NCBI RefSeq assembly: GCF_002865645.1
Contig: NW_020194558.1
Location: 2,818,014-2,882,013, forward strand
Direction: 5' to 3'
DNA: 64,000 nucleotides
Source: Hyaloscypha bicolor E
Taxonomy: Eukaryota > Ascomycota > Leotiomycetes > Helotiales > Hyaloscyphaceae
A model generated the notes under the pieces. It saw only the letters and a list, made by a program, of their open reading frames with translations, had not been told where the DNA came from and did not search any database. This document shows, one piece after another, positions 1-11,030 of this stretch (positions are counted from its first letter, which is position 1; every line of letters starts with the position of its first letter). A program made the position numbers and the translations under genes.

Positions 1-458
1 ATCAGATCATCAGATCCCAAGCGTGCCAGGTTTGTCCTCGGAAACTTGATGTTATCTGATGGTGACAAAGTGGGTGAACCTAAAGAGAAGAAAACTATAT
101 CGACAATGATAGAAATGGAAGCAGAATGCGGATTTGATAAATTCTCAGCCTTGTCGAGATGGAAGAGCAGGGTCGGATAAATGAGGTCCGATAAGGTTGT
201 GGCGCTAAAAGCGGACGCTAAAGATTTTAGCCTCAGATCAAGCCCGATGACGCTGAAGACTCTTGATCATCAACCATCGGGATATCATCATCGACAGTTT
301 CTAGACGTATTCCTTCCGCTTTCGCTGTGCTGTGTACATTGTAAATTTTACTGGGCTGACATCAGTCAAGGCAAAGCCTTGTCCCATTATTTAATTCTCA
401 TGATTTTCTGATCTGAAACTCTTTTCTCAATGTCCAGCGTACGAATCCAACAGCCAAG
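1..458. other. intergenic, no gene seen
   Basis: No convincing coding sequence. The stretch carries several short ATCAGAT/TTATCTGAT motifs (for example near 1-17 and 50-62) that belong to the degenerate repeat family seen again at 6.6-7.1 kb and 17.9-19.9 kb. The last hundred bases should contain the promoter and 5' leader of the DUF1295 gene that starts at 459. The short plus-strand ORF at 181-411 matches nothing I know. Confidence 0.5.
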
Positions 459-1584
459 ATGGAGGTCCACGTGTTAGACAACTACTACCTTACCATAACT
501 CTCTTAATCACTATTGGCTATCAGCTCTTCTTCTTTGCTATTGCGTTTTCCCTTAAGTTCGATAAACTTACAGGTATATTTCCCCGCCATCACTCGCGGC
601 CAGCTCATAACAGAATACAGACTTCGCTGGAGGAACCAACTTTGTTGTCCTTGCAATTATTACGCTTGCATTCAGCGGCCATCACAATGCACGCCAAATC
701 GTGTGTTCTCTCTTTATCATGGTCTGGGGGCTCCGGCTCTCCGGCTTCCTGCTCTTCCGAATCATTAAGACCGGCAAAGATGATAGATTCGATGACAAAC
801 GCGACAAGTTCTTTTCATTCCTGGGATTCTGGGTATTTCAGATGATCTGGGTCTGGGCTGTCTCATTGCCAGTCACCGTCTTGAACTCGCCGAACGTCAC
901 TCAGTACCCGCAGCCAGCATTTGGAACGGGCAGGGATATCGCAGGTGTTGTTCTATACTCAATTGGCTTGATAATGGAGAGTGTCAGCGATGTACAGAAA
1001 TACCGCTTCAGGTCGGGGACCAGTGACAAGTCAGCGATTTGTGATAAAGGGTTTTTCAACTGGTCGAGACATCCAAACTACTTTGGAGAAATCCTCATCC
1101 ATTTCTGTAAGTTTCACGCTACCACCTGGCAATTTTACTAATATTCCCAGCCATCTTCATGATTGCCGTTTCTCCAGCAGCAAACGGCTACGTCCGCGGC
1201 CAAGCATACAAAGCCCTCTACGCCACGATCCTTGGACCCTTCTTCCTCACCATCCTCCTAATGTTTGTCTCCGGCTTGACACTCCAAGAACGACCCGGAG
1301 CAAAGAAGCGATACGAGAAGAACAACCACTGGGAAGAATACGCTCGATACTTGAACCGAACAAGTATTTTGATCCCATTTCCGCCACAAATATATGAGAA
1401 ACTACCTACGATCTTAAAGAGAACGGTCTTCTTGGAGTTTCCGATTTATGTTTTCGATCCGGCGAAGCATTCGGATGCTAGCAAAGGTCAGAGAGGAGCG
1501 GAGGAAGGGAATAGTCACAAACCGAGTACGGCAAGTACGAATAATAGACAGAGTGGTGATCAGTTAGTGAACAGTGGGTCGTGA
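459..1584 (+). CDS. DUF1295 / steroid 5-alpha-reductase-like membrane protein
   Basis: Three exons, 459-573, 621-1106 and 1151-1584, give about 344 aa; both introns are GT..AG and phase-consistent. The protein is a multi-pass membrane protein: a hydrophobic N-terminus (about residues 8-32), several more hydrophobic helices, and the family's diagnostic RHPNYFGEI signature close to the intron-2 junction. The RxxxRHPNYFGE region is the cofactor/substrate-facing part of DUF1295 and the related ICMT and sterol-reductase families. Membership follows from this motif; the substrate is unknown, and an ER-membrane NADPH-dependent reductase is only an inference. The polar C-terminal tail (about the last 45 aa, Ser/Asn/Gly-rich) lies outside the domain. 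Intron 1 is preferred to read-through because the joined exons give a continuous GGTNFVVLAIITLAFSGHHN stretch. Confidence 0.85.
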
Positions 1585-2080
1585 TGGGAAGGTGGTAATG
1601 ATCATGATGAAAGAAGTATGGCATGAAGTTCAGCGTGTGAGATACAATATCTAACATCAGCACCAGCATTAGTTCCAACATAACATCAACTCTTAGCTTA
1701 GAAGCTCTGCTATTGGTCACATAGCAAGGAATGGCTTGCTACCCTTGTATTCACGTGATACCAATGACTCAATCAACTGATCTCAAAGTCTCCAACCCGA
1801 GCTCTCCCACCACCTTGTTTTCTCATCACGTCAACTTTGACCGGACTTCGTGCTTACAACACCCTCAATCCTTCCAGCCTTTGCTCAGCCTCGCCCCAAA
1901 CTTCCAACACGTGCCCACGCGCTTCCCCGAGTACAGTACCCCGCGATTCAGCCTCGCAGGTTTCGCACGTCACCGTCGCTTCCCTCCACCACGCCCTCTC
2001 TTCCCCTCTCCCAACACCACTTTCAACCTCTTTACCCCCATTTCTTCCCCCTCTTCGAAAGAGACGCTCAAATCCCAAAT

Positions 2081-2977
2081 ATGAACGCGTCCTGCCAATG
2101 CGGCGCCATCGCCTTCAAGACGCCCCTCCCCAAGCCCCTCGCGGTCTACATCTGCCACTGCGATGAATGCCGTCGGCAGTCCTCGTCCGCATTCGGATGC
2201 TCTGCTATCTTCCCTTCCTTCCCGTTGCCGGCGAGTGTCAAAGGGGCATTGAGCTGTTACTCGTACGTCTCTCCTTTCCCTCCCCCGCATTTCCTATATT
2301 TCTCTCATCTGTTGTTCCCTTTTTCCGTCCTTGCAGGATTCGCTTTCAGGTCTCGAAGTTTTAGCGGTGATTTATTTATTTCTTCATCTATTTTCGGGAT
2401 TGAAATTTTTATCTTTGTTTTCAGTGGCTGGAATTTCAACCAATGCTGACAGGCAAGAAGGAGACCGACAGCATCAGGCCACACCCTAAACTGCTATTTC
2501 TGCCGCTCCTGCGGAACACGAGTAATCCACTCTACGCCCGGAAAAGACGTCGTTTCCGTAAAAGGCGGATGCATCGAAGGTTTAGACTGGCGGAGCGCAA
2601 AGCATATATGGTGTAAACGAGCTGTTTGTGCTCCTTTTCCTGCCTCCCCTTTCCCAACCCCGAGCGAGACGAGAAAAAGAAGAGAGAGAGAGAGAGCTTT
2701 CGGAAGTGAAAGGTTAATGGGGAAATAGATGGTGCCCATCCCCGAAGGCGTCGAGCGCAACGAAGAAGAGCCCGACAACGAAGACTACTCCAGCATCTCG
2801 CAATCGGACGGCGGCGGCTCCTCGCAACCCAACACCCCCAACACCAGCACCGCCAACCTCGCCAGTTCCTCCGCAGACCTCTCGTCGGCGACGGAAATAG
2901 GTAAGGTTAAGGCGGATCTGGGTCTTGGGAGATTAATGCTGGGGAGTGGTGATGAGGAGGATGAGATTCGTGGTTAG
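2081..2977 (+). CDS. GFA/CENP-V-type zinc-binding protein
   Basis: Exons 2081-2262, about 2461-2623 and 2729-2977 give about 197 aa. Zinc-binding motifs typical of the glutathione-dependent formaldehyde-activating (GFA)/CENP-V fold are visible: CQCGAI at residues 5-10, CHCDEC near 27-32, and CYFCRSCGTR near 72-81, followed by the family's KRAMVPIPEGVE-type end of fold. Intron 1 is long (198 nt), and two acceptors (exon from 2458 or 2461) keep the frame. The last exon may be spliced again: a GTAAGG donor at 2901 with an acceptor at 2997 or 3021 would swap the acidic tail for a basic one carrying two KKKxSxFGLxR copies and ending at 3185. Catalysis is not implied, because many GFA paralogs have no known substrate. 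Convergent with the SDR gene downstream. Confidence 0.8.
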
Positions 2978-3450
2978 GATTGGATTGCATTGGATAGTGC
3001 TGACAATTTTGGGGACGATAGGGAATAGTAGGAAGGTCGTTAAGAAGAAGAGTAGTTTCTTTGGGTTGAGTAGGAGAGTTGCGGGGCAGAAATTGGGCGA
3101 GATGGATGGGAACAAAGGCGTCAAGAAGAAGTGTAGTGTTTTTGGATTGGGAAGGAAAGCTGTGGAGGGGAAGGAGGGATATTAGGGTGTACTTCTGAAG
3201 GGGATTTTTTTGGTTCATTGGAAGAGATAATGTTGGGTTTGGTGTTCGTGGTACGTTGGATGGAGCAGGAATGATTTGTGAAAGAGAAGATGCTAGCCTT
3301 GTGGTTTGGAAGCGAAAAATTGCTGTAATTGTAGTTGGAAAAGACATAAAAGCACAGAGGGAAGATATTGGATGCAAGTAAAAATTCTGTTGCATTCAAA
3401 ACTGGCTAGAAATAATACAACAAAACAAACAGATCTTAATCAGGAATTCT

Positions 3451-4248
3451 TCAAGCCATCCCTCCATTGACTCTGACCATCTGCCCCGTAACCCAGCTCG
3501 AGCCCTCTCCAACAAGGAAACCCACCACGCCCGCAATCTCCTCCGGCCTTCCAATCCTTCCTTGGGGGTTGAAACCAGCAATCATCTTCAAAACCTGCTC
3601 GCTCTTTCCATGCATAAACAGCTCCGTACCCGTCGGTCCCGGAGCTACACAATTAACCATGATGCCCTTCCTCGCGAGGTCTTTAGACATGACTCTGGTC
3701 ATTTGCTCAATTGCTCCCTTTGAGGAGACGTAGGCGAGGTAATTTGGTGTTACTGTTGAAGCCGCACAGAGGGTGGTGGAGAATAAGATAATGCGGGAGC
3801 CAGGAGCCATATGTGGTGTGGCTTTCTACATTGAATCAGCACTGTGCATAGCTTGGCATAGATTATAACTTACCTGAGCAAGGAACATTGGACCCTTAAC
3901 ATTCAGATTGAAGATGTTGTCAAATTCCTCCTCGGTGACCTTTTCGAGTTCGTTCAAAGGCATAATTCCAGCGCATGCAACGAGAATATCGAGTTTTCCG
4001 TAATGTTGGATTGTGGAGTCGATTAGGGTGGTGATTTCGGAGACGGAGCCGGCGTTGGCTTTGATTGCGATTGCATGCTCTGAGCCGATTTGTTTGACGA
4101 CTTCTTCTGCTGCAGCTGCGTTGCCGGCGTAATTGACAACGATTTTTGCTCCGTCACTTGCGAGCTTGAGGGCAATGGCTTTGCCGATGCCTCGTGAGGC
4201 TCCAGTGACAAGGGCGACTTTGCCAGAGAGGGGTTTGAGAGAAGACAT
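3451..4248 (-). CDS. short-chain dehydrogenase/reductase (classical SDR)
   Basis: Two exons, 4248-3874 and 3825-3451, give 249 aa with a 48-nt intron (phase 0). This is a Rossmann-fold oxidoreductase of usual SDR length. The cofactor loop TGASRGIG is at residues 15-22, the ACAGI motif (NNAG equivalent) near 91-95, and the catalytic Tyr157 and Lys161 of YxxxK lie in AYVSSK, with a Ser at about 141. The C-terminal NCVAPGPTGTELF and VNGG motifs match 3-oxoacyl-ACP-reductase-like SDRs. Asn at the end of strand 2 (VVNYAGN) suggests NADP(H) preference. The substrate cannot be deduced. The start is the Met before SSLKPLSGKVALVTG. It is convergent with the GFA gene, and no neighbour suggests a biosynthetic cluster. 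Confidence 0.92.
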
Positions 4249-5186
4249 GTTGGACGATGGGACGGAAGTGAAGGTGTTCTGAAGATTGGAGGAAAGTATG
4301 AAGCAGTTGAAGACAATTGAGCGGTTGTTGTTGGATCACTCAACCAAGCAGCAGGGCTGAATATATAGTTGTTGAACAGGGTGGAGATATGTCCCCTCTC
4401 AGCTTAAAGCCTAATGCCGCTGCAGGATTCTGGCGAATTAGCGGTCAATGCAAAAAAGATGGCTTGCATGTGCAGTTTCCGACAATCTTATCTCCCTGGA
4501 TTTACGAAAAACGATGGCTAGCTCCAGCCTCAAACTCCGCCCATTACACAGTTAGGCTGTTATGTTGGGATTGGCTTTCCAGGATTGTCGTTTCGGTGGT
4601 CCCGGGAAGGAAAATCTCTCAAAGAACCGCTCAAGGACCTCCAGCGTGAGGGCAGTATTCTCCATAAGTACTCGCAGATCAGTCACGTAAAAGAACTCGG
4701 AGCCTCGAGAGCGTTTTCGTAACACTTCTCGAAAAGCATCCGAAAGTTGTTGACGTCATTGTCGATGAGAGGGAGGCTGAGAGTTGTGAGGATTGCTGTC
4801 GAGCTTAAATCCATGGGGTTGAGCCTCACAAAGTCCGGTCCGAGTTTGTTGTGGAAATCTTTCTTCAATCAAGGCAAAGGCCCGGTATTTTGCCATCGGG
4901 ATGCCTCCTCAAGGCAAATAAGTGTCGAGATCACAACAATGCCTCCTTGCTGTTTGTTGAGTGTTCGTACAAAGTTGTTTGGAGGAGAAGTTTGGCAAAT
5001 GCGGAAATGGAGCACACACCAAGACTTCGCGCTAAGCCAAGAGGGCCCCTTTAGCGCGACGTTAAGTCCGACTGTTGGAAGGCCGGCAGAATAACCGACA
5101 GTTACAAGCAAGGCTGCACTTTCCAGCAAACAACAGCTGGGCCGACCGCTTCATCTTCGACCTCACCCCAAGTCATTCACTGCAAG
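4249..5186. other. gene-poor stretch, possible gene relic
   Basis: This 0.94-kb stretch lies between the divergent SDR and TFIIS genes. A minus-strand reading from about 4850 to 4560 can be followed across frames and looks protein-like (acidic/aromatic, with an ELxxLxRFF-type helix), but it has no clean start or splice sites and I recognise no family. It may be the remains of a gene. SDR promoter elements should lie just left of 4400. Confidence 0.3.
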
Positions 5187-5460
5187 ATTCACTCTGTCGG
5201 CTGCAGCTTCGAAGTATTTAAGTAGCACTTCCTCGCTTCGATCCATCTTCGAAACCTTTCCATCAACAACATCGATCTGCGTCGACCGTCATCGAAGGCG
5301 CATCTTCCAGAACTTCTCATACAATCCTCCCAAGTTCTTTAACCTCCTCTTTCACTCCGTCGGCTGCGACCACGAAGTACTTAAGCCGCCTTTGTCTCTT
5401 CTTGCAGCCTCCCAAACCCTTCGATCAACAACATCCGACCGCACCGACCGCACCGACCGC
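5187..5460 (+). promoter_or_regulatory. tandemly duplicated TFIIS promoter/5' leader
   Basis: Two copies of a segment of about 110 bp lie head to tail. The first begins near 5187 (TCACTCTGTCGGCTGC) and the second near 5351 (TCACTCCGTCGGCTGC), offset by about 164 bp. Each contains a GAAGTAYTTAAG element and, about 55 bp further on, ATCAACAACATC. The copies differ by scattered substitutions, so the duplication is not recent. The TFIIS ATG follows at 5542. The TATTTAAG/TACTTAAG elements are possible TATA-like sequences (inference). Confidence 0.7.
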
Positions 5461-5541
5461 GGTTCAACTCCCACCCCGCAGAACAACTTCTCCAACCTCC
5501 GCACACCCATATCAGACATTCGCGCACCCATATCCGGCATC

Positions 5542-6552
5542 ATGGATCAGCGTGAGCTCGAGACCCGCCTGAAGGCTCTGCAGAAAGCAGTCAACGAGAA
5601 GGATTCACCTTCGACGATAATTTCCATCCTGCAGACCTTGCAGAAGGAGGTGGTCCCAACCGAGGAGTTGCTGCGGGTACGTTCTTGAGGGCGCATTCCT
5701 CACGGCCATTTGTGCTCTTGCGGGCTCGCTCTTGATCCAACAGTGACTGACCTGTCTTTAGGCCACCAAAGCCGGTGTTGTTGTGTCAAAGCAGAAGATG
5801 AACGCGAACAAGGACATTGCTAGGCTTGCTGCAGAGATCGTTGCTAAGTGGAAGAAGACTGTCACTGCGGATCAAGAGGCTAGGAAGAAAAAGATGGCCG
5901 GATCCTCACCGCCAAAGGCACAGTCGCCGGCCGCGGCCAACGAGCCTCAGAAATTCACTGGAGATGTCCAAAAGAGAAGATGGGAGATGGAGAAGGTTGA
6001 TACCAAGCGCACTGGCATCCCGACCCGAGATGCTTGCATCGGACTCCTGTACAACGGTCTTGCCTATATGTCAACCGAGCCGTCTGTCCATGTCGTTATC
6101 AAGGCCATGGAGGTCGAGGCCGCAGCATATGATACTTTCAAAGGCGAAACCCCCCAGTACAAGGCTAAACTCCGATCCCTCTACCAGAACCTCAAAGCGA
6201 TCTCCAACCGAGAGTTGGGCCCTCGAGTTATGTCTGGCGAGATCACTGCAGCTCAGTTCGTTGTCATGACCCACGAGGAGTTGAAGTCTGCCGAGCGCAA
6301 GAGAATCGATGAGAAGTTGGAGGAAGAGAACATGAAGAAAGCTCAGGTCCCGATGGCGGAGAAGAGTATCAGCGATGCCCTCAGATGTGGAAAGTGTGGA
6401 CAGAAGAAAGTCAGCTATACTCAAGCACAGACACGCAGTGCAGACGAGCCGATGACTACGTTCTGCGAGTGCACTGTTTGCGGAAACCGCTGGAAGGTAT
6501 GCTATCCAAGTTTTAATTTCTCAGCAGCTGCTAACAATCACAGTTCTCGTAA
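5542..6552 (+). CDS. dst1: transcription elongation factor TFIIS
   Basis: Three exons, 5542-5676, 5762-6496 and 6544-6552, give 292 aa; the last exon encodes only the final Phe-Ser and stop. Domains in order: an N-terminal LW/TFIIN helical bundle (about 1-80), a Ser/Pro-rich linker (about 90-120), the central Pol II-binding domain beginning at DVQKRRWEMEKV, and a C-terminal zinc ribbon with Cys254, Cys257, Cys282 and Cys285. The hairpin carries the invariant acidic pair in RSADEPMTTF (Asp273-Glu274), which enters the Pol II funnel and stimulates cleavage of backtracked RNA. The protein ends in the canonical NRWKFS, which confirms the tiny last exon. A nuclear elongation and RNA-cleavage factor, of normal family length. 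Confidence 0.95.
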
Positions 6553-6599
6553 ACGCTCGAGAATCTCTGCTGCGCGGTTCTGCTTCTGAGTGGAACAAG

Positions 6600-7480
6600 T
6601 CGACCCTTCGCTCTGAACTTTGCGACCGAAACCCCAATGACAACTCCTACTTCGCTCTGGTCTTTTGCTACGACTTCAGATAATGACTTCCCCTTTGCTC
6701 TTGTCTTTCTCCAACTTCCGGTGACGACTTTCGCTTCGCTCTGATCTTTGCAGCGAGAAATCGTCCATAATGTACTCATGTCACCAAAATTTCACTTCTT
6801 TTCACAACCTTTCTGGACGGCTTTGGAGTTGGGAGTCTGGATTCGTCTTCTGCCGTCTCCTCATGATACACAAAATTGCTTTCGCCTGATGTTTCACCCG
6901 TCGTCACTGCCGTCTTTTCGCTGCGTTTTACAGCCAATAGAAACACCTCTTTGCTACGTAGTTTAGAGAATAGAAAATCATACAAATGCTTCGCTCTGAT
7001 GTCTTGTGAATTATGCTTGCTTCGTTCCCATCTATGGCGAAGAGGCCTACTGACTTCGCTCTGATGTCTTGTAAATTATGTTTGCTTCGTTCCAGTCTAT
7101 GGCGGAGAGCCCTACTGGCTTCGTTCTGATGTCTTGGAAAGTACATTAGCTTCGATTGTATCTTTACTTCAGTCTAGTCTTACCCAGCTTCCATCTGCGC
7201 TTCAAAATTTCCTTTGGTCCAAGCCTTTTTTTGCTCCACTAACTCATTCGTTGATCTCTAAGTTGAATGTCCAAGGCTCTTCCGGTAAAATGGTGAGAGC
7301 CTCCAATTTGAATGTTCATAGGTCTTCTTATACATTGTTGAGATTCTCAAATTGAATGTTCGAGTCTCCTAGGGCATCGATGCTTCACCCAACTTTGAAC
7401 AGCCATCTGAATGGACCAGCTTTGCTTGGAAGATTCAGCCCGACTCGAGTCAAGACTCTCTAAACTGAGTGTTCCAGTGC
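6600..7480. repeat. repeat-rich intergenic region with 65-bp tandem units
   Basis: This lies between the convergent TFIIS and cysteine-synthase genes. A 65-bp tandem repeat begins near 6989, 7054 and 7119 (each starting CTTCGCTCTGATGTCTTG or a close variant; 2.3 copies). Looser copies of the TTCGCTCTGRTSTT element occur at about 6650, 6690 and 6735. A second degenerate motif (TTGAATGTTC) recurs at about 7265, 7305 and 7352. No gene is seen; the short ORFs are by-products of the repeats. Confidence 0.75.
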
Positions 7481-7561
7481 TGTTGGTCCTTTGCCCTCCC
7501 CCTCAATGTTCTGTGCACGTAGGGCAATTGCAGATTCGTTCCCTGCGCTGATATCTGATTC

Positions 7562-8899
7562 TCACCTCTCGTCTTTGATTCCCAGTAGCTTGAGCAAATC
7601 AGTCTGGCCATGCTCCTCCTCCAACCCTAGCTCCCCAACTTTCTTCCAGAATTTGCTCAAATGCCTTGTCCCGCTATCACACAAAATAGTGACAATTCTA
7701 CTCCCTTTCGGCATATTCATCGCGGTAGCCACAGCAGCAACACAGTTCACCGCACTGCTGCTCCCCACAAATATGCCGTCCTTCTCCACCAGCCACCTCG
7801 CCATCTGCATGGCTTGCAAATCAGTAACCTTAACGGCATCGTCGACCAGCTCCCTCCCCGCCTCAAAATTCTCTGTCAATCGATTAATGCCAATACCTTC
7901 CACAATGCTGTCAACTTGCTGCCTCCTCCTCGTCCCTTCTTTCTCCGTATTGGAAAACATGACCCCGTGTTTGACTTTATTGTAAAGCCCGCTCCCCTCT
8001 GGATCAGCAAGCACGACCTTTAAGTCTCCCCACATGCCCATCTCGTGCTTCAGAAATAAACTGATACCTGAGATCGTTCCACCTGTGCCCGCACCAGCTA
8101 TAAAAGCATCAAGTTGCCCTCCCGTCTGCTGCCAGATCTCCGGGCCCGTAGTCTGGAAATGAGCTTTGTAGTTTGCAATTGACTCAAATTGGTCTGCAAA
8201 GAAGCCCCTGCTCTCATCCTTGCTAGAAGCAGTGTGTTCCTTCGCCCTCGTCCTCGCAAGATTAACAAAGTGCTCCGTACTGGTAATAGGAGCCGGCGTA
8301 ACTCTTTCGACTTCAGCACCAAGATGGTGAAGTAGGTCTGATTTCTCCGTGCTCTGATCATTCGGCATACAGATATAGGCCTTGTACCCCTTCGCTCTCG
8401 CAAGGGTAGCAAGAGAAATACCAGTGGAGCCTACAGTCCCCTCATAAATCGTATCCCCCCGTCCAGGAGTCAACAGCCCCTCTTCCTCAGCCAGGGCAAT
8501 CATATTCAGTGCTACTCGATCCTTGGGACTGCCTCCTGCTCCATTGAGAAACTCCGCTTTGGCAAGAATTGTACAGCCCGTAGCTTCAGACAAGCTCTTT
8601 ATCTTGAACAACGGTGTGTTTCCTATTATTCCTTCCACTCCTTCTGGGTTCTGTGGGGTAGGGAGGCCGACCATTGATTGTCTCGCGCTGCGCGTGTGGT
8701 CTTCGAGTTTGACCGGGGGGAGGTAGGTACTCCCAGGCCGGGAGTCTGAGGAATTGGGAGGTTGTCCTCGTCGCCGCTGGTACCGCCGTTCAAGGTCGGG
8801 GTAGAAGTCTTTGAAGCCCAGGGTCAACAGCACGCCAGCCATGAAGGCGACAGCTATGGCGGCCGTGCCGTAGGCTTTGGGATGATTGCTCATAGACAT
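7562..8899 (-). CDS. membrane-anchored cysteine synthase-like PLP enzyme
   Basis: A single exon of 445 aa. Residues 12-28 form a hydrophobic anchor after a short N-terminus, followed by a basic linker (about 38-58). A fold-type II PLP domain then starts near residue 87 with GIIGNTPLFKI. The PLP lysine is Lys126 in GGSPKDRVA. The phosphate-binding GAGTGGTISG loop and the SSSAVNC motif near the C-terminus are intact. The arrangement matches fungal cysteine synthase 2 proteins (S. cerevisiae Mcy1 and S. pombe Cys12 type), which sit at the mitochondrial outer membrane; those proteins have little or no proven O-acetylserine sulfhydrylase activity. The reaction here is therefore uncertain, though all core residues are present. 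It shares a 172-bp divergent promoter with the NDUFAF7-like gene. Confidence 0.9.
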   Translation of the reverse strand: MSMSNHPKAYGTAAIAVAFMAGVLLTLGFKDFYPDLERRYQRRRGQPPNSSDSRPGSTYLPPVKLEDHTRSARQSMVGLPTPQNPEGVEGIIGNTPLFKIKSLSEATGCTILAKAEFLNGAGGSPKDRVALNMIALAEEEGLLTPGRGDTIYEGTVGSTGISLATLARAKGYKAYICMPNDQSTEKSDLLHHLGAEVERVTPAPITSTEHFVNLARTRAKEHTASSKDESRGFFADQFESIANYKAHFQTTGPEIWQQTGGQLDAFIAGAGTGGTISGISLFLKHEMGMWGDLKVVLADPEGSGLYNKVKHGVMFSNTEKEGTRRRQQVDSIVEGIGINRLTENFEAGRELVDDAVKVTDLQAMQMARWLVEKDGIFVGSSSAVNCVAAVATAMNMPKGSRIVTILCDSGTRHLSKFWKKVGELGLEEEHGQTDLLKLLGIKDER

Positions 8900-9071
8900 C
8901 GTGTTATCGTAGTCGTCTCATCTTTCAGGGAAAATTCCAATTGTCCCAGGTTATGTTAAAGAAGAAGAAGTTGTGGACGTTGTGGCATGGTTGACAAGGA
9001 TGGGAGCTTGGACCAATTCGAAATCCAGATCTTTGCACAGAGCTCACACAACCTCATGTCAACACCGTTCT
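8900..9071. promoter_or_regulatory. compact bidirectional promoter
   Basis: Only 172 bp separate the start codons of two divergently transcribed genes whose products are both predicted to be mitochondrial (cysteine synthase-like and NDUFAF7-like). Co-regulation is possible but not shown. No TATA box stands out. Confidence 0.5.
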
Positions 9072-10692
9072 ATGGACTCCCCACTCCTCACACGGTTGTT
9101 CAGGCAACTGTTCTCGCGGCGAGCATGCCAGTCTCTACGATCGCATTCCGAATTGCCGTCTCGGATACAGGGCACCACGAGGCATGGGCAGAGCAGAAGT
9201 CTGTCGAGCACGGGTAGGAGACGAGATGCGGCGGGGGATAGCAAGCGCAATGAGAGTCACTGGCAGCAAAGAACGGACCTGTTTCCCTTGGACATGTCGG
9301 AGGAATACCAGAAGTACCCGATGGTTACGGCGGATCAGTTGAGAGGGAGGAGGGAGCGGCCGCGGAGAGTGAAGATGCTTGCGCGAGACTTCATTGAAGG
9401 TTGTCCCTAATGCCATCCCAAGCTCTGAATACAAGCTGATAACACCTCGCAGACTCCCTGTACAATCCCTCATACGGCTACTTCTCCAAGCAAGTAGTAA
9501 TCTTCACGCCGGGGGAGCCATTCGCCTTCAACAGCATCGAAGACGAGCCCGAGTTCCACCGGCTGCTAGGGCAACGATACACCGAATTCGAAGACAAACT
9601 GGATGCCACCGCTTCCAATGAATCTCGACAGCTCTGGCACACGCCCACTGAGCTCTTTCGTCCCTACTATGGCGAAGCCATAGCCCGGTACCTCATCACC
9701 AACTACAAGCTCTCCCAATACCCCTACCACGACCTAATAATCTACGAAATGGGCGCCGGGAACGGAACCCTAATGTTAAACATCCTCGACTACATCCGTT
9801 CCACAGAGCCCTCCGTCTACCACCGCACCAAGTTCAAAATAATCGAGATCTCGTCCTCCCTCGCCAAGCTCCAAGCCTCCCAACTCCTCCGCTCCGCAAA
9901 CTCACGTGGCCACGCCTCAAAAGTAGAAATCATCAACAAGTCAATCTTCGAATGGGATACCGTCGTGCCGTCACCTTGCTTTTTTCTGGCAATGGAAGTC
10001 TTCGATAACTTCGCCCACGACGCCATCCGCTACGATCCCTTGACCGAAGAACCTTTACAAGGAACAGTGCTCATCGACAACGCTGGCGAGTTCCACGAAT
10101 TCTACACCCCGCTCATCGACCCCGTCGCCTCGCGCTTCTTACGAGTCCGGCACGCCGCCACATCAGGCCACTACCCCCTCCCCTTACCTCAAAGCAAGAT
10201 ATTGCGGAAGTTGAGGGCAAGAATGCCGTTTATGGCGAACCTGAGTGATCCGGAGTATATACCCACGCGACTGATGCAATTTTTTGATATCCTGGGAAGG
10301 TGCTTTCCCAGTCATAGGTTGTTGACGAGTGATTTTCATGATTTGCCGGATACGATTAAGGGTGTGAATGCGCCTGTGGTGCAGACGAGGTATCAGAGGA
10401 GGACGGTGCCTGTTACTACGCCTTATGTGAGTTTCCCCTATACTTTAGTGAGATTTAGAGAGACGGGACTGAGAAACAACAGGTCCATCAAGGCTACTTC
10501 GACATCCTCTTCCCCACAGATTTCAACGTCATGGAACTCATGTACAGAGCCATAACAGGCAAACTAACTCGTGTATTGTCACACGAAGAGTTTCTTCGAC
10601 GCTGGGCATATGTAGAAGAGACGGAGACGAAGAACGGGGAGAATCCGTTGTTAAGCTGGTATAAGAATGCTAGTGTTCTAACAACGGTGTAG
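9072..10692 (+). CDS. NDUFAF7/MidA-type protein arginine methyltransferase
   Basis: Exons 9072-9399, 9453-10426 and 10483-10692 give 503 aa, and both introns are phase-consistent. The N-terminus (MDSPLLTRLFRQLFSRR..) is Arg/Ser-rich without acidic residues, a probable mitochondrial presequence. The DUF185/COG1565 methyltransferase fold follows: SLYNPSYGYFSKQV is the conserved substrate-side entry motif, EMGAGNGTLM near residue 207 is the SAM-binding motif I, and AMEVFDNFAHD is the family's post-motif. NDUFAF7 symmetrically dimethylates a complex I subunit during assembly. That role is inferred from family membership, and the fungal orthologous group is more divergent than the animal one. An upstream in-frame Met at 8973 exists, but the Met at 9072 starts a better targeting peptide. 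Confidence 0.82.
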
Positions 10693-11030
10693 ACAATGCA
10701 CACATACCAATTTTACTTGACGGGACATTCGAGTTTTTTCAAAGCGCTGATTGTGATTTTGGTTGCTAATGCTGATACAGTATGCTATGCTATGGATGTC
10801 CCTCATGGAGCAATCCTCTCCTTCAGTGCGGATGACTCCTTCAGATACGATAAAGCCAGTCTCCGATCCACCAACACATATTCTTCTTCATCGTCGGGGG
10901 CAGCAGGAACGGCTTCTGCTTCTGGATCTGTTCGACATAGCGGAGAGTCTCGGGGTTGTCAAATGTTGTGTCTAGATGGGCCTGCTGAAGACCCTCCCAT
11001 CGGTGCAACGAGTGCTGCAGACCCCCATTC
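10693..11030. other. 3' intergenic gap, no gene seen
   Basis: This 338-bp gap lies between two convergent genes. A plus-strand open frame (10696-11034) covers it but has no recognisable domain and is rich in Ser/Gly codons, so it is probably chance. The poly(A) regions of both neighbours should lie here. Confidence 0.4.

Noticed and set aside
2907..3395. 162-codon minus ORF between the GFA and SDR genes
   Set aside because: Antisense to the GFA tail and its alternative C-terminus; Ser/Pro-rich with no motif.
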